A stretch of 64,000 nucleotides of DNA from assembly GCA_902495075.1 (NCBI GenBank), contig CABUVO010000006.1:75762-139761 (forward strand), read 5' to 3'. Shown piece by piece: positions 27,001 to 36,405 of this stretch (its first letter is position 1; each line of letters begins with the position of its first letter). The stretch comes from an uncultured Porphyromonadaceae bacterium (GTDB taxonomy: Bacteria; Bacteroidota; Bacteroidia; Bacteroidales; Muribaculaceae). The notes under the pieces are model-generated. The model was not told where the DNA came from. It did no database searches and was given only the letters and a program-made list of their open reading frames with translations. The position numbers were made by a program, and so were the translations under genes.

Positions 27001-27582
27001 AACAGCGGCAAAGGCACACTTGATGACCCCGGTGACCGCCGCATAATCGGGAACTCCACCCCGCGCTACCATTACGGCATCAACGTGACAGCCTCATGGA
27101 AAGGAATCGACCTGTCTGTGTTCGTGCAGGGAATAGGGAAACAGGACTGGTATCCGGGCAACGACAACATGCGTTTCTGGGGACCATACGCCCGTCCTTA
27201 CGGCACATTCGTGCCCCGCAACTTCATGAGTAATGTATGGAGCGAGTCAAATCCGGACGCTTATTTCCCCAGAGCAAGAGCGTATTCTTCACTCAACACC
27301 ACCAACGGGACTGTATATTACGCAAACGACCGTTATTTGCAGAACCTCGCCTATTGCCGTCTGAAAAACGTAACCATAGGCTACACTTTCCCTGAAAAGT
27401 GGATGAAGAAAATATATGTCAGCAATCTCAGGATATACGTTTCTGGAGAGAATCTGCTTACGGCGACAGCCCTTAAAAACAAATTCCTCGATCCCGAACA
27501 GGCATCGGCGGCATCCAACAAACTATCCAATGTATATCCATGGAGCAAAACATTCTCCGTAGGTGTAAACCTTACATTCTAA
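24025..27582 (+). CDS. SusC/RagA-type TonB-dependent transporter with STN domain
   Basis: An 1185-residue outer-membrane importer. The signal peptide ends about residue 26 (LSASAFA). The STN signalling domain covers about 30-100 (IASIEVKDVPIEHVLKEIER). A carboxypeptidase-regulatory-like domain is at about 130-200 (ISGQILDKNKEPVIGASVMV). The SusC hallmark EIVVVGYGTQKKVNLTGAVS precedes the plug (LVDGIESSLDRIN, then LKDASSAAIYGARGAFGV). The 22-strand barrel ends in FSVGVNLTF. With the downstream SusD it should import an oligomeric ligand using TonB energy. The STN domain and the upstream sigma/anti-sigma pair point to substrate-induced control. Confidence 0.95.
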   Translation: MKLQWKCKNLLLGILATFLSASAFANDRIVASIEVKDVPIEHVLKEIERQTPCRFSYTGDILKGLPPVSMSIKSKPIGDILDKLLKNTGLTYKSISPKSIIIMAKKSVTSEKKDALPEKKPVKRISGQILDKNKEPVIGASVMVKSTRIGASTDIDGNYNLSDVPVGTTVTVTYVGMNPTSFKVGKSDRYDITMEENSELLNEIVVVGYGTQKKVNLTGAVSSISQDAIKDRPIDNLGRALQGLVPNLNVSISSGQPGAGASLNIRGTTSPNGGSPLVLVDGIESSLDRINSNDVESISVLKDASSAAIYGARGAFGVILVTTKSGKTEQKPQISYSGSFSVSKPTTSTDFETRGYYSAKIADFFMLSSQNTPYTSYTENDYQALWERRDDKKENPERPWVLTRERNGKLEYLYLANFDWYNYLYDDSRPTWDHNLNIRGGFKSFTYMVSGRYNQQKGINRISPDKFRSYNFRVKLQVDITPKLKISNNTKFFSSEYTYSGFESEADNFRKPTLHALSSMVPVNPDGTAVSHTSVTNSAAHYLMDGYNAMMQKGKSGGHKKVREFSTLFEAQYKFTPEFDIKADFSYTYGNLRNDYRSVNVEYSQYPGQTQTEPEGRFPNSLKETVWDQNYYVADIYASYKNIWKDVHDFSAIVGYNYEAKYYRDLGAKNTDLLSEDLSDFNLATGKNNFSINGGRNEYAIMGLFYRVAYNYDGRYLVEMNGRYDGSSRFPKGKRFGFFPSFSVGYRISEEKFFEPLRSIVSNAKIRASYGSLGNQQIGYYDFIQTISTEGKMNNYSFDGTSLGNHATVSDPVSGNQTWEKVITKNLGLDLGFLNNRLSFTGEVYTREVKGILGRGKSLPSIYGADEPQVNANDLRTLGYELMLNWNDSFILCSSPFNYSVGLSFSDYTSKYTKCDNPSGLIGDPYVGRKEGEIWGYKVDGLFRNDEEAARYAKDVDLSLVAPGCYNATGAYGAGVRGGDLKYLDLDGNHIVNSGKGTLDDPGDRRIIGNSTPRYHYGINVTASWKGIDLSVFVQGIGKQDWYPGNDNMRFWGPYARPYGTFVPRNFMSNVWSESNPDAYFPRARAYSSLNTTNGTVYYANDRYLQNLAYCRLKNVTIGYTFPEKWMKKIYVSNLRIYVSGENLLTATALKNKFLDPEQASAASNKLSNVYPWSKTFSVGVNLTF

Positions 27583-27593
27583 ATCACGCAGAA

Positions 27594-29345
27594 ATGAAAC
27601 ATTCATTATATTATCTGATTGCAGCATTCCTGCCGGTGATGTTCGCCGGCTGCGAATCCGAACTCGACAGATTCCCCAAAGACAGACTCACACCCGACAC
27701 CTTCTTCAAAACCGGTGCGGAGTGTGAACTTTACACCAGCGATTTCTACACCCTGTTTCCCGACGGCTCGGACATCTACGGAGAGGGTGCGGACATCATA
27801 TCAAAGACAAGTCTCAGCCCGGAGGTAATGGGAACGCGCACCGTACCCGCCACATCCTCTACATGGACCTGGACGAAACTGCGCGACATAAATTTCTTCC
27901 TTGAGCACTCGCACAACTGCACTGACGAAGACCAACGCCTCAAATATGAAGGGATTGCAAGGTTTTTTCGAGCTTATTTCTATTTCGAAAAGGTGAAGAG
28001 ATACGGTGATGTGCCATGGGTCGACAAAGCTCTCGATTCTTCAAGCGATGAGCTCTACATGGGACGCGCTCCAAGAACGGAGATCTTAAAACACATCTTC
28101 GAAGACCTCGATTTCGCGATAAAGAATATCGGAGCCTCGAAAGAACTCTACCGTGTGTCGAAATGGACTGCCCTCGCGCTCAAGAGCCGTGTCGCCCTAT
28201 TCGAAGGGACATTCCGCAAATATCACGGCATCGACGGATGGGAGGATATCCTGAAAATATGCGCCGAGGCATCGTCCGAATTCATATCAAATTCCGGCTA
28301 TTCAATCAGCAACAGCGGCTCCACCCCATATCTCACGCTCTTTTCCAACCTCAAGGCGGACGGAACAGAATTCGTGCTGGCGAGAGCATACAACAGCGAT
28401 ATCGGGCTGCGTCACGACGCAAACGGATATGTGACCTCCATGAGCATGGGACGTCCCGGACTGCTGAAGGATATAGCCGACATGTATCTGATGACCGACG
28501 GGACTCCATTCACCTCGCGTCCAGGATACGAGACAATGTCGCTGCCTGACCAAAGCAAGAACCGCGACAAACGTTTCGCGCAGACATTCCGCACTCCCGG
28601 GTACAAACGTATCGGCGAGTCTGCGCAGTCAGCTCCCAACCTGTCGGTTTGCGAGACCGGATATCAGCCGGTGAAATATCTCCAGGCAGCCAAATACGAC
28701 TCTTACAACGCTTCAATGGTGGATCTTCCGATATTCCGTGCCGCAGAGGTTTACCTCAATTTCGCTGAGGCAAAAGCAGAACTTGGCACGCTAACACAGG
28801 CAGACATCGACCGAGCCATCAAGCCTTTGCGCGACCGTGCGGGAGTCGCAAGCCTATCCCTCTCGAAAGCTAATACCTATCCCGACCCCTACCTGAGCGA
28901 TCCTCTCACCGGATATGTAAATGTAAAGGGCGACAACAAAGGGGTGATACTCGAAATCAGACGAGAGCGCACCGTGGAACTGATAATGGAAGGATTCCGA
29001 TACTGGGACATAATGAGATGGCATGAGGGACAACGCTTCGAGCGTCCTTTCCTCGGGCTGTATTTCCCCGGTCCGGGAGAATACGATCTTAACGCCGACG
29101 GCAAACCGGACGTATGTCTCTGGAGCGGTTCCAAGCCGGCAACATCTGCCACAAACTCTTACGAGCTTGAAAAGGAAATCTTCCTGACCGGGAAGACTTC
29201 AGGAAATATTATCCTGCATACCGACTACCCACGAAAATGGACAGACCCTCGCGATTACCTTTATCCAGTCCCAACCGACGACCGCATCCTGACGCAGGGA
29301 GCAATCACTCAGAATCCCGGCTGGACCGACGGATTAAGTTTCTAA
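27594..29345 (+). CDS. SusD/RagB family surface lipoprotein
   Basis: About 583 residues. I start at ATG 27594 because MKHSLYYLIAAFLPVMFAGC gives a proper lipoprotein signal with lipobox FAGC; an in-frame ATG at 27540 lies inside susC. The mature N-terminus ESELDRFPKDRLTPDTFFKT and the C-terminal ILEIRRERTVELIMEGFRYW, then DIMRWHEGQ, are SusD hallmarks. SusD proteins form the lid on SusC and bind the ligand. The gene begins 11 bp after susC, hence cotranscription. Confidence 0.95.
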   Translation: MKHSLYYLIAAFLPVMFAGCESELDRFPKDRLTPDTFFKTGAECELYTSDFYTLFPDGSDIYGEGADIISKTSLSPEVMGTRTVPATSSTWTWTKLRDINFFLEHSHNCTDEDQRLKYEGIARFFRAYFYFEKVKRYGDVPWVDKALDSSSDELYMGRAPRTEILKHIFEDLDFAIKNIGASKELYRVSKWTALALKSRVALFEGTFRKYHGIDGWEDILKICAEASSEFISNSGYSISNSGSTPYLTLFSNLKADGTEFVLARAYNSDIGLRHDANGYVTSMSMGRPGLLKDIADMYLMTDGTPFTSRPGYETMSLPDQSKNRDKRFAQTFRTPGYKRIGESAQSAPNLSVCETGYQPVKYLQAAKYDSYNASMVDLPIFRAAEVYLNFAEAKAELGTLTQADIDRAIKPLRDRAGVASLSLSKANTYPDPYLSDPLTGYVNVKGDNKGVILEIRRERTVELIMEGFRYWDIMRWHEGQRFERPFLGLYFPGPGEYDLNADGKPDVCLWSGSKPATSATNSYELEKEIFLTGKTSGNIILHTDYPRKWTDPRDYLYPVPTDDRILTQGAITQNPGWTDGLSF

Positions 29346-29366
29346 CAGTTTTTATAAATAAATCAA

Positions 29367-30200
29367 ATGAAAACCAGATATATGTTTATCGCCCATATCC
29401 TGCTGCTCTGCGGAGCACTCTGCACCGCAGGCTGCGAATCGCTTGAAGGCGACAACTCGGATTTTGATTTCGAGAGCAACACCAAGGCGGAAGACCCTTC
29501 GAGGCTTCCCGACACTTACCGTCTCGCCACTTACAACACCCACCGGTGCTCGCCGGCGAAGACCAACAACGCCAACTATGACAACACGGCGAAAGCCATA
29601 TCGCTGATAGACGCAGATGTCATCGCCTTGCAAGAATTAGACCGCAACACACGCGTCTTCCCTGCCGACCAGATCGCTGAGCTTGCAACGCGCACTGGAC
29701 TGCATCCCGTATTCTGCAAGACAATAAATTACAGCGGCGGCGAATACGGCATAGGAATGTTATGTCGCGAGGAGCCCCTCAAAACTGACTCCGAAGAACT
29801 GCCGGGGGTTGAGACGCGACGTTTTCTCGTGGCGGAGTTCAAGGATTATGTTTACATATGCACTCACCTCTGCGTTTCGAGCGAAGACAACCGCAGCTGG
29901 TCATTCGATATAATAAACGAATATGTCGACAAGAACTATGGAAAATCTGGCAAACCTGTGTTCATCGCCGGGGATATGAACACTACCGTGCTGCCTAACA
30001 ATGCACTCACGCATTGGTCTGTGATCAGCGCGTCTACCCCCACATTCCCGAGCAAGAGCACACGCATAGACTATATCCTCGCCTACAAGGGAAATTCTGC
30101 TCCATATTCCGTAGCACGCACATTCGTACCGGTATTCAGCGAGCTCAAACTCGCCGATGTCTCCGACCATCTTCCCGTAATCGTCGACTTGAAAAAGTAA
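29367..30200 (+). CDS. Endonuclease/exonuclease/phosphatase (EEP) fold lipoprotein
   Basis: A 277-residue lipoprotein; the signal ends in CTAGC (Cys about residue 20). All EEP motifs are visible in order: LATYNTHRC, DVIALQELDR (metal-binding Glu), ICTHLCVS, IAGDMNTTVLPNN (Asp/Asn pair), RIDYILAYKG and the C-terminal VSDHLPVIV with the catalytic His. The fold cleaves phosphate esters: DNA or RNA, sphingomyelin, inositol phosphates. Its place directly behind SusC/SusD and its likely surface location suggest a phosphodiesterase that trims the imported ligand. The substrate cannot be told from the sequence. Confidence 0.88.
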   Translation: MKTRYMFIAHILLLCGALCTAGCESLEGDNSDFDFESNTKAEDPSRLPDTYRLATYNTHRCSPAKTNNANYDNTAKAISLIDADVIALQELDRNTRVFPADQIAELATRTGLHPVFCKTINYSGGEYGIGMLCREEPLKTDSEELPGVETRRFLVAEFKDYVYICTHLCVSSEDNRSWSFDIINEYVDKNYGKSGKPVFIAGDMNTTVLPNNALTHWSVISASTPTFPSKSTRIDYILAYKGNSAPYSVARTFVPVFSELKLADVSDHLPVIVDLKK

Positions 30201-30206
30201 ATACAA

Positions 30207-32396
30207 ATGAAAAGAATACATTCCGACATATCACGCCTCGCATCCTTGCTCCTTGTCTTCACTGCCATAACAACGGCATGCAAGGATGAGGTGGAGCTCC
30301 CCCGCGCATTCGTGACACCAGACACAGAACGCATCGTTGCGCCAGCCATGGCAGCGACCTTCAACGTGGAGGTTGACGCCAACTGCGAATGGATCGCAGA
30401 GATCGACAATGATGCCGCATGGGTATCAATCCCCGAGGAAAAACGGATAGGCAAAGGGACACTCGCCATCTCTGTAGAAAAAAACGCAAGCGGAGCAAAG
30501 CGCACATTGGATATAAAAATCCACGACAGCAAGAACACGGTATCCTCCACTCTCTCACTTGAGCAGAATCCGCAGAGCGGTGACGGCTTCACTTCCATCA
30601 CCGACCTCCGCAAGATAATATCTTCCGGAAACATATCCGCGTCCGAAGGTCTTAAGATACGGGGCATTGTGGTTTCAAATCAACGAAACGGCAACATCAA
30701 CGAGAACACCATTGCTATCGAAGACAACACCGAACCCGGTTCAGGTGTAGCTGTACGCACACAGTCGCGTGTCTTCGTCAGCCCCGGCGAGGAGATAGAA
30801 ATCGATCTGTCGGGTGCTTCCTTCGATTCAAAGGAGGGTATGCTCACAGCGGTCCCCGCTTCTGACGACCGGATATCACGCACAGAAAGCTCACGCATCG
30901 ACCCCATGCCGGTAGAGGTTTCGGTAAAAGATCTGGAGAACTCGGATTATGAATCGATGTATGTCAGAATAAAGAGTCAGGTAACATATCAGGACATGCG
31001 CAAGGAAACGATAGCCGAAAACATATCTATCCAGGATGCAGAGGGGGCGGTCATGCCGCTACTCATTCTGCAGGGATGTCAGTTCTCCGACATTCCGGTT
31101 CCGACCGGTGGAGGAACTGTATCGGGACTTATCAGATATGTCGATGGTAAAGCCGCAATAATGCCATGCTCTTCTTCCGACATATCCCTCTCCTCTTCGC
31201 GTTTCGACGGCGGAATAATGTTGCCCTATGTATTCTCCCTGATGACCGAAGGATCCAACGATCATGGTAGATATGTAGATTTCATAAAAGATGCTTCCGA
31301 TGCCAACAAGACCTATATGGAAGCCAAAGACGGAACAGGAGCGACATTGAATGTCAATCTAAATGCCAAGAGCAAAACATTCTACTATTGGAATGAGAAT
31401 AGCGGACATCATAATCTACAGCTTGCATCATGGCTCGACGGCAACAAGAACTACATACAACTGGCATTCCCTCTCGGGCAGGAACTGAGAGATGGTTTCC
31501 GACTCAGCTTCGGACTTGCAGGACAGAAGAACGCACCCGCCAACTGGGAACTGCAATATTCCACCGACAATTCGAACTGGACCACATCACCGAATAAAAT
31601 CAGTATCCCCACGGGGGAAGTTTTCGGAGGAGGAAAAGGTTATTTCTATTTTACAATCGAGACTCCTCTCTCAATGCCGATAGAAAGCAAATCGACACTG
31701 TATGTCAGATTGCGACCCGCCGACAAAGTTTCGATATCTGGAGGCGCTCTCTCCGATGGCTACGGACGCATCGCATTGCACAGCTGCGTTGTGCTCAGCT
31801 CGATCACCCCTGAGAAAACATCGAGTCCCGCCGGAGCGATATATTTCGAGCCATTTGATGGGTTGACCCAAGGCACCGACTATCGTCAGGGAGACCGTCT
31901 CGGAGGAATGCTCAACTATTGCGGTGAGGATATTCAAGGTTGGAATGCGGAAATTACCAAGGGTCTCACAGGCACCAATGTTCGCCAGCGTCCCGGATAC
32001 GCACAGATCGGATTTGTGGAGACACAGACCGTGAACCAGACGAAAATCACCAACAACACCGGTAGCCTCATGACTCCCGCAGTTAACGTTTCCGGCAATC
32101 TCAAATTGAGATTCAAAGCAATGGCATATAAGAATACGAGCGTGTTCCAAAGCGGCAACAACACTGCCGCCGACATCTCCGGTGACGCTACATCCGCGAT
32201 TGTCGAGATTATTGGGGCAGGCACAATCAATGGTAAAAAAAGCGCAGAAATCTCATCAATGGGATACGCTTCTTTCAAAACCTACGAACTCGAAATCGAG
32301 AATGCCAATGCGGATACTAAAATCAGATTCACTTCCGATCCTTCCAAAGGAAATTTCACAAGATGGTTTATCGACGAGATATGCATAAGCAAATAA
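30207..32396 (+). CDS. BACON / DUF5689-like multidomain lipoprotein
   Basis: A 729-residue lipoprotein (lipobox TTAC). An Ig-like BACON-type domain is near residues 45-125 (CEWIAEIDNDAAWVSIPEE is typical). A DUF5689-type OB-like domain at about 130-310 begins LRKIISSGNISASEGLKIRG and includes IVVSNQRNGNINENTIAIED. The remainder (310-729) resembles paired beta-sandwich carbohydrate- or nucleic-acid-binding regions. Such proteins often occupy the surface glycan-binding position in SusC/D loci and DUF5689 proteins also occur beside EEP nucleases. The gene overlaps the next by 16 bp. Confidence 0.75.
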   Translation: MKRIHSDISRLASLLLVFTAITTACKDEVELPRAFVTPDTERIVAPAMAATFNVEVDANCEWIAEIDNDAAWVSIPEEKRIGKGTLAISVEKNASGAKRTLDIKIHDSKNTVSSTLSLEQNPQSGDGFTSITDLRKIISSGNISASEGLKIRGIVVSNQRNGNINENTIAIEDNTEPGSGVAVRTQSRVFVSPGEEIEIDLSGASFDSKEGMLTAVPASDDRISRTESSRIDPMPVEVSVKDLENSDYESMYVRIKSQVTYQDMRKETIAENISIQDAEGAVMPLLILQGCQFSDIPVPTGGGTVSGLIRYVDGKAAIMPCSSSDISLSSSRFDGGIMLPYVFSLMTEGSNDHGRYVDFIKDASDANKTYMEAKDGTGATLNVNLNAKSKTFYYWNENSGHHNLQLASWLDGNKNYIQLAFPLGQELRDGFRLSFGLAGQKNAPANWELQYSTDNSNWTTSPNKISIPTGEVFGGGKGYFYFTIETPLSMPIESKSTLYVRLRPADKVSISGGALSDGYGRIALHSCVVLSSITPEKTSSPAGAIYFEPFDGLTQGTDYRQGDRLGGMLNYCGEDIQGWNAEITKGLTGTNVRQRPGYAQIGFVETQTVNQTKITNNTGSLMTPAVNVSGNLKLRFKAMAYKNTSVFQSGNNTAADISGDATSAIVEIIGAGTINGKKSAEISSMGYASFKTYELEIENANADTKIRFTSDPSKGNFTRWFIDEICISK

Positions 32397-34489
32397 TTAA
32401 ACATCACATGCTTGGATTCCTGTCAGTGGGATGCGCGTTTGCCGTCTGCGCGACGGCAAGCGCCACCCTTATACATGACATGGACGAGGCATACGAGTGG
32501 GCTGACAGCAAACTGAAAGAGCTGACGCTCGATGAAAAACTGAAATTCACCCGAGGATACTCTGAATTCTATTTCTTCGGCGTGCCTGAAAAGGGTGTCC
32601 CCTATGTGTATCTCTCCGACGCCACCCAGGGAGTACATATCCGCCGCAACCTTAAGGATACAACCCTTGTCCGTCAACTCGACAAATCAACGGCTTTCCC
32701 GTGCCCAGTCATGCTCGCGGCATCGTTCGACAACGATCTCGCCTTCTCCTACGGTAAAGCCGTGGGAGAAGAATGCAGAGCCGGCAGTATCGGCGTGCTC
32801 CTCGGTCCCGGCATCAACATAGCCCGCAACTCACAGTGCGGACGTAACTACGAATATTTCGGTGAAGACCCATTCCTGACCGGTGAAATCGCTGCATCAT
32901 ACGTAAATGGAATCCAATCCACCGGTACGGCTGCATGCGTGAAGCATTTCCTTTGCAATGAAACCGAATTCTATCGCCGACGCTCGAATTCGGTGGTAGA
33001 TCAACGGGCTTTACGGGAAATATACCTCCCTCCCTTTAAGAAATGTATTGACGAAGGAGTCGCGTTTGTCATGACATCCTACAATCGTCTTAACGGAGAA
33101 TGGACCGGACAAAGCAAACCGGCAATCGATTCGCTTCTGAGAAATGAACTCGGATTCAAAAATGCTGTAATGTCTGACTGGAGCTCGGTCTATGATATGA
33201 AGAAAGTTGTGAAAAGCGGTCAGAATGTTGTCATGCCCGGATCTTCTAAACTTAGCCGGCAACTATCAGACCTTTTGAAAAAAGGTGAGATTAGTGAAAA
33301 TGATATCGACAACATGATTCGACCTTTGCTCGCCACCTGCTATGCATACGGACTTTATGAAAAGAGAGAAAACACTGCAGCGTCTCCTATAGATTTTACA
33401 CACAATAACGCCATTGCTGAAAAAACGGCAGAAGAAGGCACCGTGCTCCTCAAGAACTCGGGTATTCTTCCCTTGAAAAATCCCGGAACAATCCTGGTTA
33501 CCGGATCAGCCGTTGATTCCAGTCCGAGAAACTGCGACAACCCAGCCTCCTCTGCAGATGTTGAAGGCTATGATTATATATCTCTCAAAAATGCCCTAAT
33601 TGCCGAATTCGGAGATAGAGTGAAATTCATAGAGAATCCAAATACCGATGAATTGAAAAGTGCTGATGTTGTGCTGACAACAACGGGAACGGTCGACATG
33701 GAGTCGTTTGAACGCCCATATGCTCTTCCTCGTGCCGAAGAAACCAGACTCCGAAAGATTGCATCAGCAAATCCCAATACAATTGTTCTGGTGTTTTCCG
33801 GCTCCGGAATCAAGATGACCGGATGGATCGACAATGTTGCGGCTCTTATATATGGCTGGTATCCGGGACAAAACGGCATGCGTGCGATAGCAGGCATCAT
33901 TTCAGGTCGGATAAACCCTTCGGGAAAACTACCGATAACCATAGAAAAGGATTTCAAGGATTCCCCTGCAAAAAACACAATGCCTGATGGTGCTGAATTT
34001 TACAACACAGCCTTCCGGGCATACAATGAAAAGCTAATCATGCCTTATGATGTAAGATATGATGAATCGATTTTGGTGGGATACCGTTGGTATGAAACAA
34101 AAAACATTGAACCGCTATTCCCCTTCGGACATGGACTGACATACACGGACTGGGAAATATCCGGTGTAAAAGCCAAAGTAAAAAAGGATTGTATCAACCT
34201 TTCGCTTAACGTGAAAAATTCCGGAAAAAGGGAAGGCTCCCAGGTAATCCAGATTTATGTTTCGGAAGATAACCCAAGTGTGATCAGACCCGTCAAAGAA
34301 CTCAAGGCTTTTCGCCGCGTTTCATTGAAACCCGGTGACAGCAGCAAACTAACTATTGACATCCCTCTCGATGATCTCGCATTTTGGGATATTGAAACCC
34401 AAAAATTCACTGTCAACAAAGGTAAATACACAATTTCCATAGGCACATCATCCAAAGACATATCTCAAAAAATAAACATTAATATTTAA
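32381..34489 (+). CDS. Glycoside hydrolase family 3 enzyme
   Basis: About 702 residues. Start ATG 32381 overlaps the end of the preceding gene by 16 bp and gives a plausible signal peptide (MHKQIIKHHMLGFLSVGCAF..). The N-terminal GH3 barrel has GPGINIARNSQCGRNYEYFG, VKHFLCNE, MTSYNRLNG and the nucleophile Asp in VMSDWSSVYD. The C-terminal GH3 sandwich (TVLLKNSGILPLKN) and a fibronectin-III-like end (LTYTDWEISGVKAK, KNSGKREGSQVIQIYVS) follow. Family members are mostly exo-acting beta-glucosidases or xylosidases of the periplasm. The presence of KH and SDW motifs indicates an active enzyme. Confidence 0.93.
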   Translation: MHKQIIKHHMLGFLSVGCAFAVCATASATLIHDMDEAYEWADSKLKELTLDEKLKFTRGYSEFYFFGVPEKGVPYVYLSDATQGVHIRRNLKDTTLVRQLDKSTAFPCPVMLAASFDNDLAFSYGKAVGEECRAGSIGVLLGPGINIARNSQCGRNYEYFGEDPFLTGEIAASYVNGIQSTGTAACVKHFLCNETEFYRRRSNSVVDQRALREIYLPPFKKCIDEGVAFVMTSYNRLNGEWTGQSKPAIDSLLRNELGFKNAVMSDWSSVYDMKKVVKSGQNVVMPGSSKLSRQLSDLLKKGEISENDIDNMIRPLLATCYAYGLYEKRENTAASPIDFTHNNAIAEKTAEEGTVLLKNSGILPLKNPGTILVTGSAVDSSPRNCDNPASSADVEGYDYISLKNALIAEFGDRVKFIENPNTDELKSADVVLTTTGTVDMESFERPYALPRAEETRLRKIASANPNTIVLVFSGSGIKMTGWIDNVAALIYGWYPGQNGMRAIAGIISGRINPSGKLPITIEKDFKDSPAKNTMPDGAEFYNTAFRAYNEKLIMPYDVRYDESILVGYRWYETKNIEPLFPFGHGLTYTDWEISGVKAKVKKDCINLSLNVKNSGKREGSQVIQIYVSEDNPSVIRPVKELKAFRRVSLKPGDSSKLTIDIPLDDLAFWDIETQKFTVNKGKYTISIGTSSKDISQKININI

Positions 34490-34507
34490 CCTTTTAATTA
34501 CACCATT

Positions 34508-36391
34508 ATGAGAAAAAGATTCCACATTCTCTGTGGCATCGCGACGGCTGCATTCCTTTTCGCGCCGTTTGCAAACGCCCAAACCACTGTAAACAAGATT
34601 GTTTACACTTTAAACAGTGCCGGAACTGCATATACTGTAACCGGATTTGAAGAGGGGATTGTAGATGCAGTCATTGAATCATCTATCGATGGTAAGCCGG
34701 TTACAACAATCAATCAGAATGTATTCAAAACAGCAGCTACCCTTAAAAGCGTTATGATTCCCGCATCCGTCACCACTATGGGGAATTCAATATTTCAGAA
34801 TAACAAATCCCTTGAGATTGTAACCTTCGAAGACGGAGACCAACCCCTCGCGATGGGTGGCTGGACTTTCAACGGATGTGACAAAATCAAAGAGATAGTT
34901 ATGCCTGCCCGCCTCGCTTCGTTTGGAGCAAACAGTAATTTCAATAAGTGTAGTGTTCTTGAAAAAGTGACATTCAAAGGTCCAAGCAAACTAACGAATT
35001 TCCAAAAATATACTTTTACAGAGAGTAAACTTGCGGAACTTGATCTTTCAGGTCTGGAGAATGTAGAAAATTTCGATGCTACTAACCTGCAAGCAATTTA
35101 CTCATCTTCCATTAAGGTGACTTTGCCAAAGAAGATGACTCCGCTGCCCAAAGATGTCCTTTCAAAATGTACTGCAACTGAAGTGATTTTCCCTGAAGGT
35201 ACAACTGCTATCCCCAATCAAGCTCTTGACGGTTACAAGACTGTGATTAGTGTGTCCATACCATCCACGGTTACATCAATAGGAAACTCAGCATTCAGGA
35301 ACTGCACTTCCCTCAGTAACGTGACATTCGCCTACAACAAAACCCTCAACTCTTCAATGAATTATGCATTCCAAGGCTGCACTGCTCTCGAAAGCATAGA
35401 TCTTTCTCCATTACCCGGCGTAAAAGGTCTTGTAGCAACATTTTTGAATTCAGGTCTTAAAACGGTGAAATTCAGTCCTGAAAGCAATATCACGACATTA
35501 AACTGGGATTTATTCAACGGAACACAGTTAGAGACAATCGACATTCCGGCAACTGTAACCAAACTTGGGGCACGCGCTTTCTACAACTGTACTAACCTCA
35601 ATACCATAAACATTCCCAAAGGTGTCAGCCAGATATTGACCAACGCATTCAGCCACGATAAAGATCGTGCAGGAATAAAGAATGTTGTATTCAATCAAGA
35701 AGGAGGCAATTGGCCTGCCGCAATTGAGGCGGATACTGTCGATATTATTCTCGCCGGTGATACCAAAGCCTATTGCTACAAGGATATGTCGGACATACCT
35801 GATGGTGTTATAAAAGTTGCTCCAATTCAGACAGCGAAATATACTACATACTATAACTCCAAAGCAGCCATAATGCTTCCCGAAGGAGTAAAGGCATCAT
35901 TGGTTTCAGCAGTAAATGGATCAAATGTAGTGCTCGATTTCACTAAATATGAGGCAGGTTCAACAATTCCGGGACAGACAGCGGTTCTCCTTCAGTGCGA
36001 GCAGGAAAATACCACACTCTATCCACGTATTCTTCCCAACGGTCCTGTTGTGCCAATGGCATCCAATCTGCTTGTCGGATCAGAAGACGATACACCCTAT
36101 CAAAAAAGCACCGTGAATTATGCTCTCAGTAATAATAATGGCTCATATGGCTTCTATAAGGTAACGGATGGTTCTAACCCTGCCAATAATGCATATCTTG
36201 CGCTCAGTGCGGACGCGGCTGCAGGAAAAAATTACTTCATGATTGAAAATGTTTCCACCGGTTTGACAATTATTGAAGACAATAAATCTTCACAGGGGAA
36301 AATATATAACCTTATGGGTATTGAGATGGATCCTGAAAAGCTTTCTCCTGGCATATACATAAAGAATGGTAAAAAATTCATTGTCCGATAA
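34508..36391 (+). CDS. BspA-type leucine-rich-repeat protein with type-IX-like tail
   Basis: A 627-residue secreted protein; signal peptide ends near AFANAQ. Residues about 60-400 are LRR_5 repeats of the BspA/Treponema type (SVSIPSTVTSIGNSAFRNCT and similar). The C-terminus (IYNLMGIEMDPEKLSPGIYI, then KNGKKFIVR) resembles a type A secretion tail of the type IX system, though shorter and simpler. Such proteins bind host or polymer surfaces. It lies 18 bp after GH3 in the same orientation, so it may be part of the operon as a surface binder. Confidence 0.8.
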   Translation: MRKRFHILCGIATAAFLFAPFANAQTTVNKIVYTLNSAGTAYTVTGFEEGIVDAVIESSIDGKPVTTINQNVFKTAATLKSVMIPASVTTMGNSIFQNNKSLEIVTFEDGDQPLAMGGWTFNGCDKIKEIVMPARLASFGANSNFNKCSVLEKVTFKGPSKLTNFQKYTFTESKLAELDLSGLENVENFDATNLQAIYSSSIKVTLPKKMTPLPKDVLSKCTATEVIFPEGTTAIPNQALDGYKTVISVSIPSTVTSIGNSAFRNCTSLSNVTFAYNKTLNSSMNYAFQGCTALESIDLSPLPGVKGLVATFLNSGLKTVKFSPESNITTLNWDLFNGTQLETIDIPATVTKLGARAFYNCTNLNTINIPKGVSQILTNAFSHDKDRAGIKNVVFNQEGGNWPAAIEADTVDIILAGDTKAYCYKDMSDIPDGVIKVAPIQTAKYTTYYNSKAAIMLPEGVKASLVSAVNGSNVVLDFTKYEAGSTIPGQTAVLLQCEQENTTLYPRILPNGPVVPMASNLLVGSEDDTPYQKSTVNYALSNNNGSYGFYKVTDGSNPANNAYLALSADAAAGKNYFMIENVSTGLTIIEDNKSSQGKIYNLMGIEMDPEKLSPGIYIKNGKKFIVR

Positions 36392-36405
36392 ATAACTTCT
36401 ATCTG